64,000 nt of DNA. Source: Cladopsammia gracilis (taxonomy: Eukaryota > Cnidaria > Anthozoa > Scleractinia > Dendrophylliidae). The stretch spans positions 310,001 to 374,000 of the forward strand of contig JAJGOT010000464.1 in the NCBI GenBank assembly GCA_022457155.1, read 5' to 3'. The position numbers and the translations under genes are program-made. Below are positions 22,101 through 33,000 of this stretch, piece by piece. The notes under the pieces are model-generated. The model had not been told where the DNA came from and did no database searches. It saw only the letters and a list, made by a program, of their open reading frames with translations. Every line of letters begins with the position of its first letter. The first letter of the stretch is position 1.

Positions 22101-25100
22101 CGGGATTTACTTCTGCAGAGGAACCTCTTGGGCTAGCACTTGGCCAATGTTTGTGAAATGATCATTAAAAGCTTTCGCCATGTCGCCAGGACTGCTTATT
22201 GTTCTATTGTCAACTTGGATTTCTAAAATATTCGTCGACTTACTAGTGTTACGTGAAGTTAACTCGTTAACGAGGTTCCATGTTTTGCGCGGATTACCTT
22301 TGCTAACTTTCAAGTTATCAGAAAAGAAGCGCTTCTTTGCTTGTTTAATTGCATTATTTGCTATGTTTCTAGCACATTTAAATTTAATTAAATCTCTTCT
22401 ATGCATTTTATTCAAATCTGTCCCCCGGGGAATCTGTCCCCCGCGACCTTAACGGTTAAAAGTTTGGCGTTTTTACGGCTAACGGTTAATTTCTTCCCAT
22501 TACGGTTGATATATTTTACGCCTAACGTCTAAATTTTGGGCTGTTTTACGGCTAATGGTTAACCCCATTGAAACCCGCTTGGAAGCCTAGTAACACTTCT
22601 TTTCTTTACATTGCTATTTATAATTCATTTTAAGTAACAATGCGTGTAAGAACTAGGCAATTCCTCTATTGTTCTGCGGCATTTCGCTTTCACCGCATAC
22701 GATTTCAGAATGCATCAACCTATGGAAGACACGTTTTTGAAAGAAAATGTACTGAGACTTTATTTTAGAGCGATATTTCTTTTGTGTTACAAGATTTTAT
22801 CCAATCATGAGACTCCAAAACAATGGACAAGAAAGGCTTCTAATTTTCCATATTTCCCACATGGAACTGAATTTTGCTGCATTAAAACTCAGAATAGAGT
22901 TTCACTAAAAGGGAATCAATAAGTAAACTAGAGAGAAATAAATGCGCTATCTGATGAAGTGATAGTAGATTTTCATGTTTTAGCCAATGAGGTGGACCGT
23001 TTCAACAATATCCCAATTAACACCTTTCTGCATTCCTTGCCGTTGGGTTGCCTAGTTCTTATAGGACCATCACTTAAATTAAAACTATATTTACATCTTT
23101 CACAATCCCGCTTGTTTCAGAATTCATGAACTCGTCAATACTGTCAACAAATGAGTCCTACTTCAACTATCTGGGGAAGTTTCTGGAGTCTGCGGTTGGG
23201 AAAGGTAATTGGCTGCTATGCTGGCGCGCAACCTTGCACGGCTGGAATGTTACATCTCAGTTTCACGAACGCTGCGATGGAAAGACTAACACTGTTACCA
23301 TCATACAGGTTAATGAATACGTTTTTGGAGGATACACGGACATTCCTTGGGGTAAGAAAATACGCTAACTATAGATTGTTCATTAGTCGTTTTTTTGCCC
23401 AATCCAGCTGTCATGTGACTTAAAAGTTCAGAGCGAAAGGACTGACGGGAATTTTCCCAACCCAGTTTTCGGCTTATTTCATAGAATTCGTTTAAGGGGG
23501 GACACGTACATGGTGGGCGCAGAGTCTCTGCAGTCCCACCCTCACCGGTCCACCCGCACGAGGGAGCTCGTAGTAACCTGATGATGCTGTAAACATTATA
23601 TAAGACGCGATAGCGTCTTTTCCTCCCAAGTGGGACACATTTTCTTAGATGTGCTCGAGGCGCAGCCTCGTTTTGGTGCGAAGCTTATTTTCGTCCTATA
23701 ACGTCATAAAATTACTGTTTTCATTCCCAACTCTGGCAGAAGTCTTGAACTCGTGGATTTCTTGACATCTTTTAACTTTTTTATATGTCGACTACATCAA
23801 GGATTTTCTTGAAAATGTTCGTCTTAACCCCATCCATTTGGCCTGGGGGGGGGGGGGTGGGGGGGGGGGCCACAAAGTGCCCGCGCTAACTTTCAACATT
23901 CATAACTTCTTTAATATGTATTCAAACGCCATCAAACTTTGTGACTTTTCCTAAAATTTATCTGGCAACAATGTCATATGACAATTTTTTGATCACGTGA
24001 CTTAATGTTTCCATGGCAACAAGATTTTGACAGCCATGTTTTTTGAAATTTGCATATTTATACCTTTGAATGAAGAAAAACAATGTTTATTGGTATAACT
24101 TTTATGCTTTTTCGTCATTTAGCGCTTATTTATTGGTTTTGATTAAGTTTGAGTGAATTTGAACGGTTTTTAACCCTTTCACTGTAGTTTCAACTTTTGA
24201 ATCTTTGGACAAAATCCTTTGGTGTGACCGTGACCATTCAAATGAAACCTCTTCAGCAATACTTTTACATGGTACCATTTGTTCTAACTTTTGAGTCTGT
24301 TGATGAAATCCTATGGTGTGACCATTCAAATGAAATCTCTTCAGCAGTACTTTTGCATGGTACCATTTGTTCTAACTTTTGAGTCTGTGGATGAAATCCT
24401 ATGGTGTGACCATTCAAATGAAACCTCTTTGGCAGTACTTTTGCATGGTACCATTTGTTCTAACTTTTGAGTCTGTGGATGAAATCCTATGGTGTGACCA
24501 TTCAAATGAAACCTCTTCAGCAGTACTTTTGCATGGTACCATTTGTTTTAACTTTTGAGTCTGGATGAAATCCTATGGTGTGACCATTCAAATGAAACCT
24601 CTTCAGCAGTACTTTTGCATGGTACCATTTGTTCTAGCTTTTGAGTCTGTGGACAAAACCCTATGGTGTGACCATTCAAATGAAACCTCTTTGGCTGTAC
24701 TTTTGCATCATGCTATTTATTATTCAATATTTTCACAAAGAAATTTGGGATTTTTCTTTAATTTTGATGTTTGGCACTCTTGGGAGTGAAGGGGTTAAAG
24801 GGGCTATGTTGCAAGGATGGCGGGTGAGTACTGGGTACTAACAACTTGAAAAACGTCCGGTGGCTTTTTATCAAGTTGGCGGCCATTACTGTCGAATTTG
24901 CTGCAATCCGTTCCATCCGGCCGTCGTATTGCGTGGAAGGATAGATCTCAAGTTTACAAATTAGTTAGAGTATTTACGTGGCTAGATTTTTGTTCAATTA
25001 TTTCTGCGATTTGTTGGTCGTACCTTCGAAAAATTCGATGTTTTCCAGTAGTGGTGGAAGTTGGGGAGGGCGACGATTCCTCGCCGGTCGCCCAATGTTA

Positions 25101-28100
25101 TCTCCAAATAAGCGTCTCGCCGTTAGAAGAAGGTGGGAATCAGGTCGAAGTTTACCTCGCGTGGTTCGACACGAGTGCAAGCGCGATAAAACTTGCCGCG
25201 ATCCGGGAGGGAACAATAGAAATTTGACATGTGTGACGTCAGGTGACGTCACATGACAGGAACTCATTGCGCAGACACACCTTGCGACATAGCCCCTTTA
25301 AGAGGTTTTAAAAAATTTCAGAAATCCAAGATGGCGCCGGATCCAAGATGGCGGCCGCATAACTAACTACGTAATAACTACGTCATATGACATCACGTGC
25401 AAAAAGGATTTCAAATCTGAAAACAAAATTGAAATATTTTGATCCAATAAAAAGTTATTGGGCGTTGAATATTCAATTTGTGCTATTTTTAGTAACAAAA
25501 ATGGCGGGAAGTTCAAATTCAACGCCCCATAACTTCTAACTGGATCAACGTATTTTAGATTTTTTTCAGATTTGAAATCCTTGTTGCACGCTCTTTCGGA
25601 AATCGCCATTGTATATCCCATAATAGAAAATAAAAAATTTGCCGCCAAACTTGTGACGTCATTTTCCCGCCAAAAATACTAAAATTTGAAAATCGAAAAC
25701 GGTAACTTTTTAGAAAATGGCGAGAGTAGTAGTTTAACCGTGACCGGAAATCGCCCAAAAAAACCCAGCGTGATTTTTTTACAAATCACGGGATCTATGC
25801 TATTGAAGAAAAATACAATAAGGTCTTCGTCTGCTAAATTCTTAAAACTTGCACAATATTTTCTAATATCGTAAAATAAGTTGTTCCGTAAATCAACATA
25901 TGAGACGCAATCGAAGAGGAAATGACACTCATCTTCTACATTTTTTGAATGGCAGCATTCGCAGCTCCTTAGTTCTCTCGGTGTTAAAGGCTTTGTATGT
26001 CTTTAGTCCTTTTTCAATTTGAAGGTTATCGTCTAAATTTGGCAAGAATTCTCCTGTGTCTCATATTCTTGACTAGGTCATAACAAACAGAACTGTTGGT
26101 ATTATTTTTAAATTTGTAATAAAAATTTAGTTTAGTATTCATTTTAAGGTTTCATATGGTGCGCTATAGAAAGAGTGGATACATATTGTTTTAATGAGTT
26201 GGGGGTTTTGTTGAAAATAGAAAAACTAGTACGTGTGGTTTGATTAACAATTGGTTCATGCTTTAGCGTGCACTATCGAGTTATGGAGCACGCGGGAAGT
26301 TTGAAGAGCACGAAAGAAGCGTAAGAGTTGCCCGAGGCGATAGCCGAGGGCAACTCTAGCTTCTTGAGTGCTCTCCAAACTTCCCACGTGCTCCATAACT
26401 CGATAGTGCACAGCTAAAAGCATGAACCAATTGTTTTATAACATAGCCGGTGGAATTGTGCATCAAATCCGACGCGAAAAACGGACAACAATATCAGAAG
26501 TGATTGTTCGCGGTAAGCGAAATATTAAGCAAAATAGGAATTGGTTTTATTTCAAATTTTCCGTTGAAAGCTCGAGTTTTATTTTACTGCAGTTTAAATA
26601 CAAAATTCTTTATTTTTAAAAAAGAAATCACGGTCAAGAATGGCACTTTTATTTATCAGCGTGCACTATCGGGATTTTGAGCACGCTTACGTATACTGAA
26701 TTTGATTGCGCGGCTTCGCTAGCTATGTTATTATAATCATATTTTATCAATAGCGTATTTATTGAGTTCATGAAGCTTTGATCGTTTGATATTGAAAGAT
26801 TTTCCGAGATATATAGGCATTGCTTAGCTATATTATCATCGGGCAAGGCTTTAAAGTGTAACCAAAAATGTAATGCATTACGATAAATTCGCAATTTCAG
26901 AGATAATCTTCCTACTTCATTTCGTGCCGCCACATTTGGTGCCCGTTTGTTAAGTTCAAGATAATATTTGAAACTGATTGTGAATGAAGTCGTTCAACTG
27001 GATCTTTTTCCCATTTTTGAAGATTCATATTATCATAGGCTCCCCAGACTTCTGAATTATAAAGTTAAGGCCGCCGCACACTAGCCGACAAGTTAAGATT
27101 TTTTGTCGGCCGACAAAAAAATATCTGGCAGTGCTAGATCTTAAAACGTCTTGTCGGGCATTGTCGGCTAGTGTGCGGTGAATCGAGACAAAAAAATCGG
27201 CGTTCTAAAGACAAAAAATCGGCTATTGTGCGGCGGCCTTAAAAAAAAAGGCTCTCGAATAATTTGTTACAAATCTTGAGCGAAAACTTACAATAGTCTA
27301 AAAAACGCTTCGTCGCAAATATAGAACGTCTTGTTTTTTCAATAGATTTTTGTTTAGAAATTGTGAAGCTACCGTTACTAGATATCGTAAATCCTAGATA
27401 CGTATAGCTAGGGACATTGTCTATTTGTGAGTCGTCTAAGAAGAAAGAATGTTTTTCTAAAATAGACTTTCTACATTGTTTCTGAAAGATCATTACTTTG
27501 ATTTTTTGAGTGTTGACAGACATCAAGGATTCTTTACAAAATTGTTGTAGGGAGTTGATACTCCTTTGCAGACCAAGGCACTGGTAGAAATTAGTACTAA
27601 GTCATCTGCATACAAAAGCAAATTTAGCCGTGAGCCGTTAGGCAAGATAATGGGGTCTAAACCTTGGGTATTTTCTAATCTCGAAGGAATATCGTTTAAA
27701 TATAGATGTTGAATAAGAGGGGTGATAAGATACAACCTTGGCGCACTCCTCTGTTATAATTAAAAAATTCAGACCTCGTAGTATCAGCTTTGACACAGCA
27801 TTGCGACTTGGAATACATGTTAGCAATAAAGTTGAAAAATTGTCCACCTATACCATAATCGAGTAAACGCTTTAGTAAGCCAGGATGCCATGCAAATGGA
27901 ATCAAAAGCTTTCCTAAAATCCACAAAACAACAAAATAATTTTCCTCGAGGTGTATTAGTTACAAGTTTGTCAATCAGTGTAAGTAAAGCGAAAATATGA
28001 TCAGTTGTTCTATTACCACGGAGAAAACGGATTTGAGAATTATGTAAAAGATTGTTATCTTTTAAAAATCTGAAGTGAAGTCTTGAATTAAGAATAATGC

Positions 28101-29760
28101 AAAACAGTTTACCTGAAAAACTTGTCACACAAATCCCTCTATAGTTAGAGGGATTAGATCTATCGCCAGATTTATAAATAGCGGTAATCACTTCCTTTGT
28201 CCAAATATCCGGAATATTAAATAATATTGGAATTAATTTATCTCCACCACATTTTAACATCTCATTTCGAATTCTATCAACCCCTGGTGTTTTCTTATTC
28301 TTAAGTTTTTTGATTGCGGCTTTTATTTCAGTCTGAGAAATGGGCAAATCTAACACAGTACCAAGTGAATCGGATACACCATGTACCTTCGTTTCCCTGA
28401 CCGTCGCTGCCTGATCAAGCGAGAGGTTTGATTCGCTGATCGTCGAGTGTAGATTTGGAAAGTGTTCAAGGAGCTCAGTCATAGGGACTGTCGACTGCTG
28501 GTTATGATTAGAATTGTTATCAGAATTAAGACGTTTGAGCGATGACCAAAATGGACTAGGATTTTTATCTTTAACAAGATTGTCAATACTTTCATTATAA
28601 AAAAATTGGTTTTTTTTCCTTCGTAACAGCGATTTATATCCTTTATTTATTTCATTATATTGCTGTCGTAGAGAAACATTTAGTGGTGCCTTATGAAGTT
28701 TGTTGGCGGCCTGTTTAAATAAAAGCCTTAATTTTTTACATTCTATATCAAATCAGGGTTGCGAAGATTTTTGTTTTCTCTTTTAATTTTTGTTAAAAAT
28801 AATGAGCTTTTAGCGGCCGATTCAATGTTATTGAATTGAGAAACGGCTTGATTAACACCTTTTGAGTTGCAGCCAAAGCTATTGTCATTAAATTTTTCAA
28901 TCAATCTACTGATGTCTGGTGATTTAAGAGAACTACTAAATTTTTCCTTTGAATCATCCTTCCATGCAAATTGCACCGGAAGAGAGTGTAATCTCCCCCT
29001 GTCTAAATTTTGGTCGTGTTGCATTGAGGGTGTCACATTAAGCCAACATATAAGCTGGGAATGATCAGAGAGGGATGTAGGCGTTTTTATTAAATGAAAC
29101 TATCAAATTATTTAAGCAATTCATGGCTTACTATAAAATAATCTACCGTACTGAAACCCTGATGTCCGTTAAAGGTGATCCTTCCTAATGAGTCGCCCTT
29201 CAGCCTATACCGTTATTACATAAGTGCTCAAATTGGGACTGCTAATAACCAATCAGATTTGACAATTTTGTTACAGTTATAAGTAGTCGTGAAGTTGCTT
29301 TTCTTTCCTGCACGAATCCTGTAGTGCTTACTGTATATAATTAACACACTATTTATCACAGTATGGTAAAAGTAGCAATAAAGGAAAAGGAGATGAATAG
29401 TGCTTATATTGAAATTCATTATTGTCCTTTGTTGTCTTGTTAGAGTCCAATGGTGGTTTTGGCTCTACCTCGAACGCGTTTATTTTTTCGCTCAGCAACA
29501 AAGAAGGACTGGCACCGTTTAAGAGTGAGGTGGAAGATCAGTCACTGGCAATTTACAGTGACTCAGGTTATGGTCCGACATTTGGTCCTGGTGACATCGA
29601 AATTGCTAATGACGCTAACAGTAACAGCAACTCATACGCAGACCCTGGAAACTCCTACTCTGTTCCAAGTGGAGTAAAAGACAAGCTCACAATCCTGGCC
29701 GGGACTTACAACTTCTCACCTGATGAGGTGGAAGTATTTTATCTTGACCCATCCAACTAA
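19107..29760 (+). CDS. Secreted PAN-EGF-EGF2-TLDc protein (gene C)
   Basis: Exons: 19107-19448, 19568-19679, 19959-20081, 20183-20308, 23121-23351, 29444-29760; 416 codons plus stop with all junctions in phase. Exons 1-4 are close paralogues of gene B (signal peptide, PAN/apple, EGF, then two DIDEC-type EGFs; the second has an extra His). Instead of D8C, exons 5 and 6 encode a TLDc domain: [44 protein letters not shown], then [30 protein letters not shown] and a C-terminal DEVEVFYLD. TLDc domains are known from intracellular oxidation-resistance proteins; in cnidarians they also occur on secreted EGF/PAN proteins. Two LINE remnants occupy introns 4 and 5 on the opposite strand. The function is unknown. 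Confidence 0.85.
19816..19857 (+). pseudogene. Decayed EGF exon remnant in gene C
   Basis: Matches the remnant at 11183-11231: CCCGGACTTGCAGGAGATGG..AATTGCACAG then GTACAATGTAACGCG. No acceptor or 5' half remains. It is probably skipped. Confidence 0.6.
20760..22420 (-). mobile_element. 5'-truncated LINE (jockey/CR1-like reverse transcriptase), broken
   Basis: The minus strand encodes reverse-transcriptase blocks: 22415-22107 (RNA-binding/linker region, [19 protein letters not shown]), 21990-21751 ([17 protein letters not shown]) and 21750-20767 ([35 protein letters not shown], catalytic FADD near 21350). The frame is lost between these blocks, including where NYRPIS-type sequence should be. 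The endonuclease domain is absent. It lies in intron 4 of gene C, antisense to the gene. Confidence 0.85.
22440..22565. repeat. Degenerate TTACGGCTAACGGTTAA tandem repeat
   Basis: Three to four imperfect units of roughly 30 bp lie immediately beside the 5' truncation point of the LINE remnant. The remaining intron to 23120 shows no other recognisable feature. Confidence 0.5.
24190..24720. repeat. 88-bp minisatellite in intron 5 of gene C
   Basis: About six units; GGTGTGACCATTCAAATGAA recurs at 24315, 24403, 24491, 24577 and 24665, giving periods of 88, 88, 86 and 88 bp. A related array with longer units is at 37640-38130. Confidence 0.85.
24795..25301. mobile_element. TTAA-flanked MITE (piggyBac-type)
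   Basis: TTAA at 24795-24798 and 25298-25301 flank inverted ends AGGGGCTATGTTGCAAGG and CCTTGCGACATAGCCCCT. The interior has a 109-codon ORF (24898-25227) with no recognised similarity; it may be chance or captured sequence. Confidence 0.7.
25396..25600. repeat. Imperfect inverted repeat, ~80-bp arms
   Basis: 25396-25473 (AAAAAGGATTTCAAATCTG..TTGGGCGTTGAA) is inverted at 25513-25596. Both arms lie near ATGGCGGG/CCCGCCA words. It is a likely MITE remnant. Confidence 0.55.
26246..26435. mobile_element. 190-bp foldback MITE within LINE remnant
   Basis: AACAATTGGTTCATGCTTT at 26246 is inverted at 26435, and the arms continue through GTGCACTATCGAGTTATGGA and further for about 80 bp. A direct-orientation relative (GCGTGCACTATCGGGATTTT) is at 26658-26680, suggesting a larger or second copy between 26436 and 26686. 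Confidence 0.65.
27065..27242. mobile_element. 178-bp TTAA-flanked MITE within LINE remnant
   Basis: TTAA at 27065 and 27239 flank inverted ends GGCCGCCGCACACTAGCCGA and TCGGCTATTGTGCGGCGGCC. Subterminal GTCGGC words repeat inside. It interrupts the LINE between two coding blocks. Confidence 0.75.
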
Positions 29761-29825
29761 ATCCAGGAAGAATCAGATTCATAAATCACATCAGAAAACC
29801 ATGCACTTAACATAACACACATTTA

Positions 29826-30020
29826 GGATGCGTTTCTTTGGAAAAATCCGAATTCCCGATTCAGATTATATCCATTGAATCTGAGTGTCCTCAGTTTTTA
29901 CTCATTGGATTCATCAAGATTAGTTTTTGAAGTTTGATACAAAAATGCAATTTTTGAACTTGTTTTAGGATAAAACTTTCCGGATTGGGATTTTCCTCGG
30001 AGTAACGAAACGCACCTTAC
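29826..30020. mobile_element. Small MITE downstream of gene C
   Basis: GGATGCGTTTCTTTGGAAAAATCC on the left is inverted imperfectly as GGATTTTCCTCGGAGTAACG..CGCACC on the right (shown here in short pieces). It separates the last exon of gene C from block A'. Confidence 0.5.
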
Positions 30021-30049
30021 TCAGTTATTTTGTTAGGTCACATGGTAGA

Positions 30050-33000
30050 TTTAAGGCCGATTTCGATTTTGAACATTTTAGACTGAAATTGGGCCTAGAT
30101 TTTGAACATTTAAGAGTGAAACTGGGCCTAGATTTTGAACATTTAAGAGTGAAATTGGGCCTAGATTTTGAACATTTGAGTTCAAAATTGGACCAGATTT
30201 TGAACATTTTAGACTGAAATTGGGCCTAGATTTTAAACATTTTAGACTGAAATTGGGCCTAGATTTTGGACAGTTTCTGAAATTGGGCCTAGATTTTGGA
30301 CAGTTTATTCCGTGAAATTGGGCCTAGATTTTGAACACTGATTTTAGTTTAAAACTGGGCCTAGATTTTGAACATTTTAGTATAAAATACTAATTGGGCC
30401 TAGTTTTTAACATTTTGGTTTGAAATTGAGTATGCTTTGCCCGCTTATCTGAACTAAGGTATAGAGTTTTGCTACTTTGCCTTGAAAAGGAGGGTAGCAA
30501 TTAATAGCAAGGTCCGAGTGTTGGGTAAAGAAAGTCGCATATCCTGGGCCCAAAATGAGAAAGAGTTCTATGAAGCGGACCACATCAACTTTCTAAATAT
30601 TTTGTGGAGCAGCCTCGCCTCCCTCCCTTCGAATTCCCTCCATTATTCCATGGGTCAACACATGATAGACCATATGAATTGTTATTTAACGCCAAGCGTA
30701 TGGTAAAGTGTGGGTATAGATAAGGAAGATCGGAAAAGACAAAATATAAAAGATTTGTACGAGAGTCTCGTGAATTATTGTAACGATTTAATACATATTT
30801 TCGAGGGGCAACGTAAATCCACTAGTGGCAACCTCTCCCAGGAGGGTGGGCTGTTTTAGTTATGCCAGGAGCACTTTGAAAAGCAAAAAAAAAACTGTTT
30901 TCGTTAATGGAAACCCGAAAATAATGGTCTAGTTTCGTCTAAGGCTATTGTACTAATGCACGTGATCTATTCTACTAATGCACGTGATCTATTCTACTAA
31001 TGCACGTGATCTATTCTACTAATGCACGTGAAATTATAAATCTGGTCTTTGGCTGTAGATGGACAGGATGAAAATGAATTGCAACTTGAAAAAACTGGGC
31101 CAGTTCTTCGGGTGTGTCTCGGAAAACCCGCTAAAAAAGATCAAGATTGTTTTACTTTGAATTTCACTTGATATCTTCCTCTAAGTCTTCTATAAGTATT
31201 TCGTGTTTGACAAACGGTATTTAGTTTCAATTTGGAGCAGTTTTGACTACCAAAATTATCCTGATGTAGCCAGGGGGGGTTCACACTGTCACACCCAGGG
31301 TACCCAGGGTACTTACCAGATTTTCATGTCGACATCCACGCTGTATTTTACTAAAATTGTCTCACAAAGGGGGGAGGGGGGTCACGGGTACCCCAGGACC
31401 CCCTCCAGCTACGCCCCTGGTAGCTCCTTTAAGCAGCAGTTTTTAGTACGTAAAAAGATAGATATTTGCTTTGGCACGCATGATCGACTTACTTACTACT
31501 AGAAAATCTGCGGCCTTGTTTATAAAAAACCGTTCGTTCATTTGTTTAATTTTTAAGGCGAATAATTTCTTTAGTAACGTATATTAAGGTTATAAGTTTT
31601 AACTTGGAATGTCATGTATAATATAATCGACTTATGAAGTGTTCTATGAACAGTTTGTAATGTTCTTGTGCTTTTGTTTTGATTGGCACATCAAGATCGA
31701 TTTCACTTCAGTGGAAACTTTGTCTTTTGATGTTTTTCATAGACAAGGCTGCAAATTTGTTCGTATCCATCAGCTTATGTTTGGCATAAGTTCTTAGGGG
31801 CGTTATTCTGTCGGAATACAGGGCTTACAAAAGCACAAGAGCAGTTTGATATTTACCTGTGTTTTTTTAATGGTTTTGTAGTTCGTAAAAGCTAGTCTTG
31901 CAATAAATGTTTGAATGATCAAAAGTTGTTTGTCGTCAACCACCTAACACATGAGCTAACGCCTCGGTGTGGGAGACCGGTTATATACGAGAACGAGAAA
32001 GGGCAAGATTTGAAGACGGTTTCTTGGTTCCTTGAACCCAGGCTAGGCTTGAAATAGGAAGAAAAAATAACCAAAAGTGATGAACGCAAAGAAATATGAA
32101 TCCACTAAAGAGACAAGAGAACTGCTAAAAATTTGAAAATTCCATCAAAAAGGCAATTTTGATTTTTTGACTGCCTGTCACGAAATCAATCCAACCCCTC
32201 CCTCCTCCCCCCCTCCCCCCCTCCCCCCTCCCTCCTCCCCCCCTCCCTCCTCCCCCCCTCCCTCCTCCCCCCCTCCCTCCCCCCCCCACCTTCCCTATTA
32301 TCTTACAAGGTGTGCAAACGACGTTGCGTTGAGGGAACTAATGACAGTGTTGAAAACAGGCCAGGTGGGGTCGCGCGGGCGCAGAAATAGACAGAGACGA
32401 CACACAGGAAAATGGGAGTCACACACGTTTTTAATAAAACTTGGTTTTCGATGAAAACTACACCCCAAATCAAAGGTTGAAGCAAAAAATAAAAATCGTA
32501 ATAAATCAGCTTAGAAACTGAGTTTTCTTAGGTAAAATGTCGCCTCAAACTTTCGTAACTTTGGCAAATTTAACGCCTTTTGTTTTCGGACGGGATAAAA
32601 GTGTTCGGAAAATGTTCGGAAGATGTTCGGAAGCTGTTCGGCTTTCTTTAGTAAAATGTCGTCGGTTGGTCGGTTGGTCGGTAAATTTGGAAAATCGCTT
32701 ACCATGATGTAACGGTCACCCCAACCGGTTTTTTCCTACAAATGGTAAGCACCCAAAATGTCGTTTTGGTGCGAAATAAGGACACAATTTTCGGAAAGGT
32801 AAAAGCAGCTGGTAAATTAGGGGGGATAAGATTCCGTTTCCAAAAATTTTTCTGCCTCTCACTGAAATGTTCAGCTAAAACATGAAAACGAAAAGCTCAC
32901 ACTGTATTAGCGTTTACAAAGTTTCCTTTAAAGGCGCTAGAATGATATGGAAAACACGTTACAACTCCATTCCAAGTGTTTTCGTTCCTCGTTGCATGGG

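Larger units (their letters stand above)
25770..29040 (-). mobile_element. Degenerate LINE in intron 5 of gene C, interrupted by MITEs
   Basis: Minus-strand fragments: 28482-27820 ([39 protein letters not shown]), 27926-27696 ([14 protein letters not shown]), 27735-27523 ([12 protein letters not shown], catalytic YADD), 27526-27239 (YLGFTIS), 26933-26649 (C-terminal [13 protein letters not shown]), and near 25890-25970 a [15 protein letters not shown] zinc-ribbon tail. Multiple frameshifts are present. It is a different LINE lineage from the one in intron 4. Confidence 0.8.

Noticed and set aside
24898..25227. 109-codon ORF as a gene
   Set aside because: It lies entirely inside a TTAA-flanked MITE, lacks a recognised domain and has no splice or promoter support.
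30025..30207. Repetitive KCSKSRPNF minus-strand ORF
   Set aside because: It is a reading of the 33-bp minisatellite and not a protein-coding repeat gene.
32167..32454. Proline-rich ORF
   Set aside because: It is produced by the CCCTCC polypyrimidine tract inside duplicated block A'; not conserved in block A.
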